From: Actinomycetales bacterium
Lineage (GTDB): Bacteria; Actinomycetota; Actinomycetes; S36-B12; UBA5976
Length of the DNA: 64,000 bases
Direction: 5' to 3'
Assembly: GCA_018970205.1 (NCBI GenBank)
Contig: JAGWWW010000004.1
Location: forward strand, 1-64,000
Made by a program: the position numbers and the translations under genes. Each line of letters begins with the position of its first letter. Position 1 is the first letter of the stretch. This document shows, piece after piece, positions 24,589 to 33,040 of this stretch. The notes beneath the pieces were generated by a model that searched no databases, was not told where the DNA came from, and was given only the letters and a program-made list of their open reading frames with translations.

Positions 24589-24594
24589 AGCCTA
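24589..24594 (-). promoter_or_regulatory. -10 box of leaderless tkt transcript (TAGGCT)
   Basis: On the minus strand TAGGCT is followed by seven bases and then the tkt GTG at 24581. It lies within 22 bases of the ctaB -10 box, so the two promoters overlap back to back. Confidence 0.55.
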
Positions 24595-24610
24595 GACCCG
24601 CCCCCGCTCA

Positions 24611-24616
24611 TAGACT
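24611..24616 (+). promoter_or_regulatory. -10 box of leaderless ctaB transcript (TAGACT)
   Basis: TAGACT is followed by six bases and the ctaB GTG at 24623. Together with the tkt box it forms a divergent pair whose start codons are 41 bases apart. Confidence 0.55.
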
Positions 24617-24622
24617 CGCCGC

Positions 24623-25525
24623 GTGACCGTGAGCCCCGAGGTGCGTGTGCGGCCCGAGGCCCGGGCCGGGGTCCGCGATTACGTGCTGCTGACCAAGCCG
24701 CGCATCATCGAGTTGCTCTTGGTGACCACCATCCCGGTCATGTTCGCCGCCGCGCGGGGCTGGGTTCCGCTGGGATTGCTGGTGTGCACCGTCCTCGGAG
24801 GCACGCTCGCCGCGGCTTCCGCGAACGTCTACAACTGCGTCTTGGACCGCGACATCGACGCGGCCATGCGTCGCACCGCGCACCGCGGCACCGCCAGCGG
24901 GGTCGTCGGGGTCAGTCAGGCGCTCGCCTTCGCGACCAGCCTGGGCGTGGCGAGCGTCGCCGTCCTCGGTGTTTTCGTGAACTGGTTGAGCGCCGCCTTG
25001 GCCCTTGCCGCGATCGCCGCATACGTCGGCGGCTACACCGTCCTGCTCAAGCGCCGCACGGCCTCGAACATCGTCTGGGGCGGCGTCGCCGGCTGTTTCC
25101 CTGTCCTCATCGGCTGGGCCGCGGTTGAGGGCCGCATCTCCGCCGCCGCGGTGGCGCTGTTCCTGCTGGTGTTCTTCTGGACGCCTCCTCATTACTGGCC
25201 GCTGAGCATCAAGTTCGCCGACGACTACAACGCCGCGGGTGTGCCGATGCTCGGCGCGGTTGCCAGCGGCACCACCGTGGCCAGAGCGGTGGTCCGCTAC
25301 ACGTGGGCGACCGTCGCGGTGTCATTGACCTACGCGCCACTGTCCGGCGCCGGCCTTGCGTACTGGGCGGTCGCCATGACTGCCGGCGCGTGGTTCCTGT
25401 GGGAGGCCTATCGCCTGCGCGCCCGCGCCGGTGAGCCTGCTGCGGCGATGCGCGTGTTCCACGCGTCCATCACCTACCTGACGCTGGTGTTCCTAGCCGT
25501 CGGAGTCGACGCGTTCCTGCGCTGA
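24623..25525 (+). CDS. ctaB: protoheme IX farnesyltransferase (heme O synthase)
   Basis: CtaB attaches a farnesyl group to heme b to make heme O, the precursor of heme A in cytochrome c oxidase. The 300-residue polytopic protein has the UbiA-type aspartate motif NVYNCVLDRDIDAAMRRT and a run of membrane segments, with the conserved FFWTPPHYWPLSIKF near residue 190. GTG 24623 follows a TAGACT box by six bases. Its last 33 bases overlap the convergent ctaA gene. Confidence 0.95.
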   Translation: MTVSPEVRVRPEARAGVRDYVLLTKPRIIELLLVTTIPVMFAAARGWVPLGLLVCTVLGGTLAAASANVYNCVLDRDIDAAMRRTAHRGTASGVVGVSQALAFATSLGVASVAVLGVFVNWLSAALALAAIAAYVGGYTVLLKRRTASNIVWGGVAGCFPVLIGWAAVEGRISAAAVALFLLVFFWTPPHYWPLSIKFADDYNAAGVPMLGAVASGTTVARAVVRYTWATVAVSLTYAPLSGAGLAYWAVAMTAGAWFLWEAYRLRARAGEPAAAMRVFHASITYLTLVFLAVGVDAFLR

Positions 25526-26434
25526 CAGCGCCGCCAACCGCACGGCGCCGCTCCAGGTGAGAACCGCCAGCGCCACATGCGCTCCCACCAGCAGCGGCGG
25601 CAGGTCCAGGAGGGTTTGCGCATAGCCGACGACCGCCTGTGCGATCAGCAAGGTCAACAGTCGCCGGCTGGTCAACCGCCTAAGGTCTCGCGGCGCGAGC
25701 GAGGCGGTCCGCCGGACGCAGACGACGACCCCGACCACGAGGGCCCAAGCGGCGCTGCTGTGCAGCGCCGTGGCAAGCAGCGGGTGCCACGGGAACCGCT
25801 GCGTCACATCTGCGTCTCCGGCATGCGGGCCGGCGCCCGTCACGGCGGTCCCGAGGAGCAGGACCGCCGACGCGCCGAGCACGAGCCACCGCAACGGCAG
25901 CGCCACCGCGCCAGCGGCAGTTCCGGCCCCGCCCGCGCCGGTCACTTTGACCACGTACACCTGCGTGGCGGCGATTATGGCGGCGCTGAGCAGGAAGTGC
26001 GCCGCAACCCACCAGGGGCTGAGCCCGGTCAGCACGGACAGGCCCCCCACCACGGCCTGTGCGAACGTGCCGATCAGCGGCACAGCGGCGAACCAGAGAA
26101 GTCGTCGGCCGGGGTTACGCCGAGCGTGGGGGCGCGCTGCGACGAGTGCGGCAACCGCCGTGGCCAGGACGGCAAACGTCAGGAGGCGATTACCGAACTC
26201 GATGCTCGCGTGATACCTCGACGCTGGGTGAGGCACTGGCGTGTAAGACCCGGGCATGCACTGCGGCCAGGTGGGGCAGCCGAGCCCCGAGCCGGTCAGG
26301 CGAACCAACGCTCCCGTCACCACGATGCCGAGTTGGGCGGCCAGTGCCAGCCACGCGGTCACGCGTACGGCGCTCGGGGCAGGCGTGTCGAGATCGGACG
26401 TGGCTGAAGCCGGCGCCGGGACCGAGGGGGACAT
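25493..26434 (-). CDS. ctaA: heme A synthase
   Basis: CtaA oxidises the C8 methyl of heme O to give heme A. The 313-residue membrane protein has GALVRLTGSGLGCPTWPQC in the first helical region, an EFGNRLLTF helix with a heme-ligand His type context, and two later histidine-bearing helices (LHSSAAWALV and VGAHVALAVL). ATG 26434 is chosen because a TAGGGT box stands seven bases upstream; the longer frame is not supported. It converges on ctaB and overlaps it by 33 bases. Confidence 0.93.
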   Translation of the reverse strand: MSPSVPAPASATSDLDTPAPSAVRVTAWLALAAQLGIVVTGALVRLTGSGLGCPTWPQCMPGSYTPVPHPASRYHASIEFGNRLLTFAVLATAVAALVAARPHARRNPGRRLLWFAAVPLIGTFAQAVVGGLSVLTGLSPWWVAAHFLLSAAIIAATQVYVVKVTGAGGAGTAAGAVALPLRWLVLGASAVLLLGTAVTGAGPHAGDADVTQRFPWHPLLATALHSSAAWALVVGVVVCVRRTASLAPRDLRRLTSRRLLTLLIAQAVVGYAQTLLDLPPLLVGAHVALAVLTWSGAVRLAALSAQERVDSDG

Positions 26435-26441
26435 GACCGCG

Positions 26442-26447
26442 ACCCTA
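26442..26447 (-). promoter_or_regulatory. -10 box of leaderless ctaA transcript (TAGGGT)
   Basis: Minus-strand TAGGGT is followed by seven bases and the ctaA ATG at 26434. The 86-base gap to sufR on the other strand holds both promoters. Confidence 0.5.
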
Positions 26448-26509
26448 GACGGCAGCCGCCACCGGTGGGCCGACAGACCCTGCGGATGCGACCCCGGTGG
26501 ATTTATGAA

Positions 26510-26524
26510 ACACTTCAGTTGTGC
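26510..26524 (+). promoter_or_regulatory. probable SufR operator overlapping the sufR start
   Basis: ACACT-TCAGT-TGTGC matches, at 9 of 10 bases, the ACACT-N5-TGTGA palindrome I recall for mycobacterial SufR at the suf promoter. It overlaps a possible -10 (AACACT, six bases before the start) and the GTG start codon of sufR itself, as expected for autorepression of the whole suf operon. Confidence 0.55.
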
Positions 26525-27225
26525 AATTGCGCGACACCCGCCCCCATGGCGCACCGGTCTCCGAGGCCGTCGTGCGGGTCGCTCGCGCGCTCCTCGCCGT
26601 GGGCCCGAGCCCCGCAGCCGACCTCGCCGCTGAACTCGGGTTCAGCAGCGTCTTGGTCGGCCGGCACTTGGAATCCCTGCGAGAGGCCGGCTGGGTCACC
26701 TGCAGCGAGCAGGCGCCTTACGGCCCCGCCGCCCTCACCACCCGCGCGCGCAGACGTGGCCGCCCGGCCCGGGTGTGGACCTTGACGCCGCTCGGGCGCC
26801 GGGAACTCGCTGGGCACGGCGAGCACGCGGTGGGGCATCTTCAGCAGGCCGTGGAGTTCATCAACACACGGCTCGGGGCAGCCGGCGTGCGCGACTTCGC
26901 CGAGGCCTGGAGCCAGCGCCACGCACAGCGGTGGCGTGACAGCGGCGTCCACGACGCCGAGAGCCTTGCCGAGGCGCTGGAGTCCGACGGCTTCGCCGCG
27001 ATGGCCACGCCCTTGGCTGACGGACATGGCGTTCAGTTGTGCCAGCACAACTGCCCCATCCGCGAGGTCGCACAACAGCATCCTGAATTCTGCGAGGCCG
27101 AGACCCGCGCGATAGCGGAGGTACTCGGCCGAAATGTTGTACGGCTGGAAACGATGGCCAGAGGCGGCCACGTGTGCACGACGTTGATCCCCGACCAACT
27201 GACCCGCAAGGAGGGTGTCGCATGA
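26521..27225 (+). CDS. sufR: iron-sulfur-sensing transcriptional repressor SufR
   Basis: SufR is a DeoR/ArsR-like winged-helix repressor that binds an Fe-S cluster and represses the suf operon when clusters are plentiful. The 234-residue protein has an N-terminal winged helix (about residues 15-80) and a C-terminal region with cysteines at about 174, 178 and 191 (CQHNC then FC) and another in HVCTT, fitting the cluster ligands of the family. GTG 26521 is used; no Shine-Dalgarno is present, suggesting an almost leaderless mRNA. sufB overlaps its stop by four bases. Confidence 0.92.
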   Translation: MQLRDTRPHGAPVSEAVVRVARALLAVGPSPAADLAAELGFSSVLVGRHLESLREAGWVTCSEQAPYGPAALTTRARRRGRPARVWTLTPLGRRELAGHGEHAVGHLQQAVEFINTRLGAAGVRDFAEAWSQRHAQRWRDSGVHDAESLAEALESDGFAAMATPLADGHGVQLCQHNCPIREVAQQHPEFCEAETRAIAEVLGRNVVRLETMARGGHVCTTLIPDQLTRKEGVA

Positions 27226-28628
27226 CGACTGCCGAGGAACTCGCAGTAGCAGACAAATACGAGTTCGGGTGGGCCGACTCCGACAAGGCCGGCGCGAATG
27301 CCAGACGCGGCCTGAACGAGGACGTCGTCCGTGAGATCTCGGCGCTCAAGGGTGAGCCCGAGTGGATGTTGGAGACGCGCCTCAAAGGCCTGCGGCTGTT
27401 CGACCGCAAGCCGATGCCGAACTGGGGCAGCGACCTCGGGGGCATCGACTTCGACACCATCAAGTACTTCGTGCGCTCCACCGAGAAGCAGGCCAACTCC
27501 TGGGAGGACCTGCCGGAGGACATCCGCAACACCTACGACAAGCTCGGCATCCCCGACGCGGAGAAGAAGCGACTGGTGGCCGGCGTGGCGGCGCAGTACG
27601 AGTCAGAGGTCGTCTACCACAAGATCCGCGAGGACCTCGAGGAGCAGGGCGTCATCTTCCTCGACACCGACACCGCGTTGAAGGAGCACCCGGAGTTATT
27701 CCGCGAGCACTTCGCCACGGTCATCCCGGTCGGTGACAACAAGTTCGCGGCGCTGAACACGGCGGTGTGGAGCGGCGGCTCGTTCATCTACGTCCCCAAG
27801 GGCGTCAAGGTCGACATCCCGCTGCAGGCCTACTTCCGCATCAACACGGAGAACATGGGCCAGTTCGAGCGCACCCTCATCATCGTGGACGAGGACGCCT
27901 ACGTGCACTACGTCGAGGGCTGCACCGCGCCGATCTACTCCAGCGACTCCCTGCACTCCGCGGTCGTGGAGATCATCGTCAAGCGCGGGGCGCGCTGCCG
28001 CTACACGACCATCCAGAACTGGTCGAACAACGTCTACAACCTCGTCACCAAGCGGGCCGTGGCCCACGAGGGCGCGACGATGGAGTGGATCGACGGCAAC
28101 ATCGGCTCCAAGGTCACCATGAAGTACCCCGCCGTGTGGCTCGTCGGCGAGCACGCCCGCGGCGAGACCCTGTCGATCGCCTTCGCCGGCGCGGGCCAGC
28201 ACCAGGACGCCGGCGCGAAGATGGTGCACGCCGCCCCGAACACCTCGAGCAGCATCATCAGCAAGTCCGTGGCGCGCAACGGCGGCCGCACCTCGTACCG
28301 GGGGCTGGTGCAGGTGCAAGAGGGGTGCAGCGGCGCCAAGTCCACCGTGAAGTGCGATGCGCTGCTCGTGGACGACATCTCGCGCTCGGACACCTACCCC
28401 TACGTCGACGTGCGCGACGACGACGTCTCGATGGGGCACGAGGCGTCTGTCTCCAAGGTCTCCGAGGACCAACTCTTCTACCTGATGTCGCGCGGCATCG
28501 AGGAGGACGAGGCCATGGCGATGATCGTGCGCGGCTTCGTCGAGCCCATCGCGCGCGAACTGCCGATGGAGTACGCCCTCGAGCTGAACCGCCTCATCGC
28601 CCTGCAGATGGAAGGGGCCGTCGGCTGA
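27222..28628 (+). CDS. sufB: Fe-S cluster assembly protein SufB
   Basis: SufB is the scaffold subunit of the SufBCD complex on which Fe-S clusters are built. The 468-residue protein matches the family throughout, with [38 protein letters not shown] and the C-terminal [15 protein letters not shown] and [10 protein letters not shown] segments shared with SufD. ATG 27222 follows a strong AAGGAGG. Its last base is shared with the sufD ATG. Confidence 0.97.
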   Translation: MTTAEELAVADKYEFGWADSDKAGANARRGLNEDVVREISALKGEPEWMLETRLKGLRLFDRKPMPNWGSDLGGIDFDTIKYFVRSTEKQANSWEDLPEDIRNTYDKLGIPDAEKKRLVAGVAAQYESEVVYHKIREDLEEQGVIFLDTDTALKEHPELFREHFATVIPVGDNKFAALNTAVWSGGSFIYVPKGVKVDIPLQAYFRINTENMGQFERTLIIVDEDAYVHYVEGCTAPIYSSDSLHSAVVEIIVKRGARCRYTTIQNWSNNVYNLVTKRAVAHEGATMEWIDGNIGSKVTMKYPAVWLVGEHARGETLSIAFAGAGQHQDAGAKMVHAAPNTSSSIISKSVARNGGRTSYRGLVQVQEGCSGAKSTVKCDALLVDDISRSDTYPYVDVRDDDVSMGHEASVSKVSEDQLFYLMSRGIEEDEAMAMIVRGFVEPIARELPMEYALELNRLIALQMEGAVG

Positions 28629-29746
28629 TGACCACCGCGACCACCCACTCCCACGGCGTGCCGACCAACATCACCAGCGGCACGCGCTCCACCAACCCGG
28701 CGGACTTCGAGCCCATCTCGGCGCTGCAGGAGGCGTGGCGCTTCACCCCGGTCGCCGCGCTGGCCGTGTTGGAGCAAGCGGAGTTCGCCGCAGCGAGCGT
28801 CACCAGTGAGGTCCCCGCCACGGTGGCCGTCACCACGGCATCCCATGCGGGCGCGTTCCTGCCGGCCGACCGTCTCGGCGCCACCACCCGCTCGCGCACC
28901 GCGGAGGCCACCGTCGTGGACATCCCGCGCGAGTGCGTCCCCGACACCCCGCTACGCCTCGGCATCGCCCTGCCAACCGGGCTGCCCTCGTACGCGCGTG
29001 TGATTGTCAACGCCGGCGCCCACAGTCAGGCTCAACTGGAAGTCTCGCTGACAGGTCAGGGGTCAGGCGGCGTCATCGTCGAACTCAACCTCGACGCCGG
29101 CTCGCAGCTGACGCTCACCCAGCTCACCGACCTCGGGGATGAGTCCGTGGCCGCACTGCACGTGCCTGCATTCCTGCAGCGCGACTCCGTGCTGCGCTCT
29201 CACACGCTCACTGTCGCCGGGGGCGTCGTGCGTGTCGTCCCGACCGTGGAGTACCAGGGCCCGGGCGCGGACGCGGAGCTCGCGGGCGCGTTCATCGCCG
29301 GCCCGGGCCACCACCTCGAGCACCGCACGTTGACCGACCATGCTGTCCCCAACTGCCGCAGCCACGTCGCCTACAAGGGTGTGCTCGGCGGGCAGGCGCA
29401 GCAGCCGGCGCGCAGCGTCTGGATCGGCGACGTACTCATCCACGCGAACGCCACCGGCACCGACACGTACGAACTGAACCGCAATCTGGTCCTCAACGAG
29501 TTCGCGCGCGCCGACTCCGTCCCGAACCTAGAGATCGAGACCGGCGACATCGCCGGGGCCGGCCACGCCTCCGCCACCGGTCGACTCGACGACGAGCAGG
29601 TGTTCTACCTGATGTCCCGCGGCATCGACCGCACCACTGCGACCTCGCTCATCGTCAGCGGCTTCTTCGACGATTTGCTCGCGCAGGTCCCGTCTGAGGA
29701 GATGGCAGCGCGGGTGCGGGACCGCCTCGCGGAGGTTCTGGCATGA
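28628..29746 (+). CDS. sufD: Fe-S cluster assembly protein SufD
   Basis: SufD pairs with SufB in the SufBC2D scaffold. The 372-residue protein is variable at its N-terminus and has the SufB/SufD beta-helix core ending in [25 protein letters not shown]. The start is ATG 28628, overlapping the sufB stop by one base. A much longer upstream frame exists in the same phase but it only reads sufB out of frame and is not coding. The Rieske gene overlaps its stop by four bases. Confidence 0.95.
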   Translation: MTTATTHSHGVPTNITSGTRSTNPADFEPISALQEAWRFTPVAALAVLEQAEFAAASVTSEVPATVAVTTASHAGAFLPADRLGATTRSRTAEATVVDIPRECVPDTPLRLGIALPTGLPSYARVIVNAGAHSQAQLEVSLTGQGSGGVIVELNLDAGSQLTLTQLTDLGDESVAALHVPAFLQRDSVLRSHTLTVAGGVVRVVPTVEYQGPGADAELAGAFIAGPGHHLEHRTLTDHAVPNCRSHVAYKGVLGGQAQQPARSVWIGDVLIHANATGTDTYELNRNLVLNEFARADSVPNLEIETGDIAGAGHASATGRLDDEQVFYLMSRGIDRTTATSLIVSGFFDDLLAQVPSEEMAARVRDRLAEVLA

Positions 29747-30075
29747 GTGAATGGACCCCCATCGGCGCCCGGGCCGACTTCGCAGCCGGCACCGCAACCC
29801 GCGTGCTCGTGGGCGACGCTGCGGTCGCGCTCGTCACGACGAAGACCGGAGAACTCTTCGCTGTGTCCGACACCTGCACCCACGCGGAGGTGAGCCTGTC
29901 CGAGGGCGAGGTGGAGGACTGCTCGATCGAGTGCTGGCTGCACGGCTCCCGGTTCGATCTTCGCACCGGTGAGCCCAGCGGCCCGCCCGCAACGACCGCA
30001 TTGCAGACCTACGACGTCGACATCGCCGACACCCCCGAACAGACCGTCTCCGTTCGCCTGGCGAACGCCAACTGA
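29743..30075 (+). CDS. Rieske-type [2Fe-2S] ferredoxin of the suf operon
   Basis: This 110-residue protein is a small soluble Rieske ferredoxin of the kind that carries electrons to oxygenases and is often present in actinobacterial suf operons. The two cluster motifs are seen: CTHAE (about residues 46-48) and CWLHGSRFD (about 66-69), giving two Cys and two His ligands. ATG 29743 overlaps sufD by four bases and sufC follows after 20 bases. Its partner in the Suf pathway is not known; a role in electron supply for cluster assembly is inference from position. Confidence 0.9.
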   Translation: MSEWTPIGARADFAAGTATRVLVGDAAVALVTTKTGELFAVSDTCTHAEVSLSEGEVEDCSIECWLHGSRFDLRTGEPSGPPATTALQTYDVDIADTPEQTVSVRLANAN

Positions 30076-30095
30076 CCCGACCCCCAAGGAGAGCC

Positions 30096-30863
30096 ATGTC
30101 CACCCTCGAGATCCGCGACCTGCACGTTTCAGTGACCGCCGACGGCGGCGAGCGGGAGATCCTGCGCGGGGTCAACCTGACCGTCGCCACCGGGGAGATT
30201 CACGCCATCATGGGCCCCAACGGCTCAGGCAAGTCGACCCTGGCCTACTCGATCGCCGGGCACCCGAAGTACACCGTGACCTCCGGTGAGGTGCTTCTCG
30301 ACGGCGAGAACATGCTGGAGATGTCCGTCGACGAGCGCGCCCGCGCCGGACTGTTCCTCGCGATGCAGTACCCGGTCGAGGTGCCCGGCGTGTCCGTGAG
30401 CAACTTCCTGCGCACCGCAGCGGCTGCAGTGCGCGGCGAGGCGCCGCGCGTGCGCGAGTGGGTCGGTGAGCTCAACGAGGCGATGAAGTCGCTGAGCATG
30501 GACTCCGCGTTCGCCTCCCGCAACGTCAATGAGGGGTTCTCAGGCGGTGAGAAGAAGCGCCACGAGATCCTGCAGATGCAGTTGCTCAACCCGAAGTTCG
30601 CGGTGTTGGACGAGACCGACTCCGGTCTTGACGTCGACGCGCTCAAGGTCGTCAGCGAGGGCGTCAACGCCTTGCAGCAGCGCGGAAACGTCGGGACCCT
30701 GCTCATCACGCACTACACGCGCATCCTGCGCTATGTGAAGCCTGATTTCGTGCACGTGTTCGTTGGTGGCCAGATCGTCGCCGAGGGAGGCGCGGAACTG
30801 GCCGAGGAGCTCGAGGCCAGCGGCTACGAGCGGTTCGTGCAGCAGGCTGGCGCGGCACTCTGA
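30096..30863 (+). CDS. sufC: Fe-S cluster assembly ATPase SufC
   Basis: SufC is the ABC-type ATPase that powers the SufBCD scaffold in the cytoplasm. The 255-residue protein has Walker A GPNGSGKST, the modified signature FSGGEKKRHEILQ, Walker B LDETDSGLD and the switch histidine in LITHYTRIL, all typical of SufC. ATG 30096 is preceded by AAGGAGAG. sufS begins two bases after its stop. Confidence 0.97.
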   Translation: MSTLEIRDLHVSVTADGGEREILRGVNLTVATGEIHAIMGPNGSGKSTLAYSIAGHPKYTVTSGEVLLDGENMLEMSVDERARAGLFLAMQYPVEVPGVSVSNFLRTAAAAVRGEAPRVREWVGELNEAMKSLSMDSAFASRNVNEGFSGGEKKRHEILQMQLLNPKFAVLDETDSGLDVDALKVVSEGVNALQQRGNVGTLLITHYTRILRYVKPDFVHVFVGGQIVAEGGAELAEELEASGYERFVQQAGAAL

Positions 30864-30865
30864 CG

Positions 30866-32137
30866 ATGACCGTGGCGTGGACGGCCCAGGGGATACGGGA
30901 GGACTTCCCGATCCTCGGCCGCACCATGCGCTCCGGCGCGCCGCTGGTGTACCTCGACTCGGCCGCGACGTCGCAGAAGCCACTGCAGGTGCTGCACGCC
31001 GAACGGGACTTCTACGAGCGCCACAACGCCGCCGCCCACCGCGGCTCGCACCAACTCGCCGAGGAGGCCACAGAGGCGTTCGAAGTTGCGCGTTCCACCA
31101 TCGCGGCCTTCGTGGGCGCGGCGGCGTCACAGACGGTCTTCACGCGCTCGGCAACCGACTCGCTGAACATGGTGGCGCACGCCTTCGCCGCGGCCACCAT
31201 GCTGCACGCCCGCGGGCGCGAGCAAGATTCGAGGTTCGTCCTCGGTGAAGGCGACTCGATCGTCGTCACAGAGGCCGAGCACCACGCCAACCTCGTCCCC
31301 TGGCAGGAACTCGCAGCGAAGACCGGTGCCGAGCTGCGCTGGGTCGGAGTCGACCCCGACGGCCGCATCCGCACCGAGGACCTCGCCTCGCTGGTCGATG
31401 CCAGAACCAAGGTCATCTCCTGCGCGCACGTGTCGAACGTTCTCGGCGGCACCCTTGACATCGCGGCGTTCGCAGCCGCTGCCCGCGCCGTTGGGGCGCT
31501 TTTCATCCTCGACGCGTGCCAGTCGGTGCCGCACCTTCCGGTGAGGCTGCCCGACACCGGCGCTGACCTCGCCGTGTTCAGCGCGCACAAGATGCTCGGC
31601 CCGACCGGCCTGGGTGTCCTCTGGGGCCGGGACGAGGTCCTCGCGGCGATGCCGGTGGTGGACACCGGCGGGTCGATGATCTCCCATGTCACCATGCAGG
31701 AGTCGACCTACCTGCCCGCACCTGCCAAGTTCGAGCCCGGCGTGCCATCGATGGCACAAGCGGTCGGCACCGCAGCGGCTGCGGACTACCTGACGTCGCT
31801 GGGCATGCCCAGCGTCCATGCGCATGTCAGCGCGCTCGCTGCGCGCGCCGCCGATGCGCTCGCGCAACTTCCGGGTGTGCGCGTCCAGGCAGCCCCCGAC
31901 GCCCCGCCGGTGTCGGCTGTCTCGTTCACGGTCGACGGTGTCCACCCCCACGACATCGGCCAAGTCCTCGACGACGACGGCATCGCGGTGCGCGTCGGCC
32001 ACCACTGCGCGTGGCCGCTCATGCGCGCGCTGGGCGTGCCTGCGACCGTCCGCGCGTCGTTCAGCGTCTACAACACTGAATCCGAGGTCGACGCACTCCT
32101 GGTGTCGGTGGAGCGTGCGAGGAGGTTCTTCACATGA
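30866..32137 (+). CDS. sufS: cysteine desulfurase SufS
   Basis: SufS is a PLP-dependent group II cysteine desulfurase that supplies sulfur for Fe-S cluster assembly. The 423-residue protein has the PLP lysine in SAHKMLGPTG (Lys242) and the persulfide cysteine in RVGHHCAWP (Cys381). EAEHHANLVPWQ carries the cofactor-stacking His. It passes sulfur to the SufU encoded next, which overlaps it by four bases. Confidence 0.96.
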   Translation: MTVAWTAQGIREDFPILGRTMRSGAPLVYLDSAATSQKPLQVLHAERDFYERHNAAAHRGSHQLAEEATEAFEVARSTIAAFVGAAASQTVFTRSATDSLNMVAHAFAAATMLHARGREQDSRFVLGEGDSIVVTEAEHHANLVPWQELAAKTGAELRWVGVDPDGRIRTEDLASLVDARTKVISCAHVSNVLGGTLDIAAFAAAARAVGALFILDACQSVPHLPVRLPDTGADLAVFSAHKMLGPTGLGVLWGRDEVLAAMPVVDTGGSMISHVTMQESTYLPAPAKFEPGVPSMAQAVGTAAAADYLTSLGMPSVHAHVSALAARAADALAQLPGVRVQAAPDAPPVSAVSFTVDGVHPHDIGQVLDDDGIAVRVGHHCAWPLMRALGVPATVRASFSVYNTESEVDALLVSVERARRFFT

Positions 32138-32577
32138 GCATCGAGGGGATGTACCAGGAAGTCATCCTCGACCACCACCGAAACCCGGTGGGCAAGGGAC
32201 TGCGTGAGCCGTTCGCGGCACAAGCGCACCACATCAACACCTCATGCGGCGACGAGCTCACCGTGCGGGTCGCGCTGGACGCAGCAGGGGAGTCGATCAC
32301 GGACATCTCCTGGGACGGCCAAGGATGCGCCATCAGCATGGCGTCGATGAGCATCCTCGCCGAGTCGGCCACGGCAGGCAGCGTCGCGGCCGAGCGCGAG
32401 TTGCACGCTAAGTTCCTGGAGCTGATGCACGGCCGCGGCGAGGTCTCGGCTGACCCGGCGCTCGGGGAGGCCGTCGCCTTCGGCGGCGTCGCGCAGTTCC
32501 CCGCCCGCGTGAAGTGCGCCCTGCTCGGCTGGATGGCAGCAGCGGACGCACTCGACCAAGCGACATCACAGCGATAG
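32134..32577 (+). CDS. sufU: zinc-dependent sulfur transfer protein SufU
   Basis: SufU of Gram-positive bacteria is a zinc protein that accepts sulfur from SufS. The 147-residue product has the three conserved cysteines and an aspartate: NTSCGD (Cys38, Asp40), DGQGCAISMASMS and VKCALLGW. The insertion near the third Cys that distinguishes SufU from IscU is in keeping with the length. It is translationally coupled to sufS. Confidence 0.94.
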   Translation: MSIEGMYQEVILDHHRNPVGKGLREPFAAQAHHINTSCGDELTVRVALDAAGESITDISWDGQGCAISMASMSILAESATAGSVAAERELHAKFLELMHGRGEVSADPALGEAVAFGGVAQFPARVKCALLGWMAAADALDQATSQR

Positions 32578-32589
32578 AGGAGACCCCCG

Positions 32590-32919
32590 ATGACCCAGAC
32601 CCAGGCTTCCCCCCGCTCCGCCGACGACGTCATGGAGGCCATGCGCGATGTGGTCGACCCCGAACTCGGCATCAACGTGGTCGACCTCGGCCTCGTCTAC
32701 GGAGTGACGCTGGACCCGGACGGCACGGCCGTCATCGACATGACCCTGACATCCGCCGCCTGTCCTTTGACGGACGTCATCGAAGACCAGACCCGCAACG
32801 CGCTGTCCGGGCTTGTGCCGGACCACCGCATCAACTGGGTCTGGATGCCGCCGTGGGCCCCGGACAAGATCACCGACTCCGGCCGGGAGATGCTCCGGGC
32901 GCTCGGGTTCAACCTCTGA
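32590..32919 (+). CDS. SufT/MIP18 family (DUF59) Fe-S maturation protein
   Basis: The 109-residue protein belongs to the MIP18/DUF59 family; suf operon members (SufT) help mature Fe-S proteins. The family motif DPELGINVVDLGLVYGV is followed by the conserved TSAACPLTD with its cysteine. A ribosome binding site (AGAGGAG) precedes ATG 32590, twelve bases after sufU, and this is the last gene of the suf operon. Confidence 0.92.
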   Translation: MTQTQASPRSADDVMEAMRDVVDPELGINVVDLGLVYGVTLDPDGTAVIDMTLTSAACPLTDVIEDQTRNALSGLVPDHRINWVWMPPWAPDKITDSGREMLRALGFNL

Positions 32920-32933
32920 TCGCACCTGCGGCG

Positions 32934-32939
32934 TATGCT
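32934..32939 (+). promoter_or_regulatory. candidate -10 box for the ABC exporter gene (TATGCT)
   Basis: TATGCT lies in the 121-base gap after the suf operon. It would give a leader of about 95 bases for the exporter gene at 33041, which has a GAGG ribosome binding site. No clear -35 is seen. Confidence 0.3.
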
Positions 32940-33040
32940 GCGCGCTGTTCACTCAGAGTTGATGACCTGACCCAGGCTGCCGCGCGCCAAGTTGTGCGCA
33001 CACCCAAGCCGGGGTCGACACGAAGTCTCGAGGTGCCGCG

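Noticed and set aside
23379-24626. A 415-codon plus-strand frame opposite tkt
   Set aside because: Antisense shadow of transketolase.
27767-29746. A 659-codon plus-strand frame spanning the end of sufB and all of sufD
   Set aside because: Its first 287 codons read sufB in the wrong frame with an Arg/His-rich composition; only the part from ATG 28628 is SufD.
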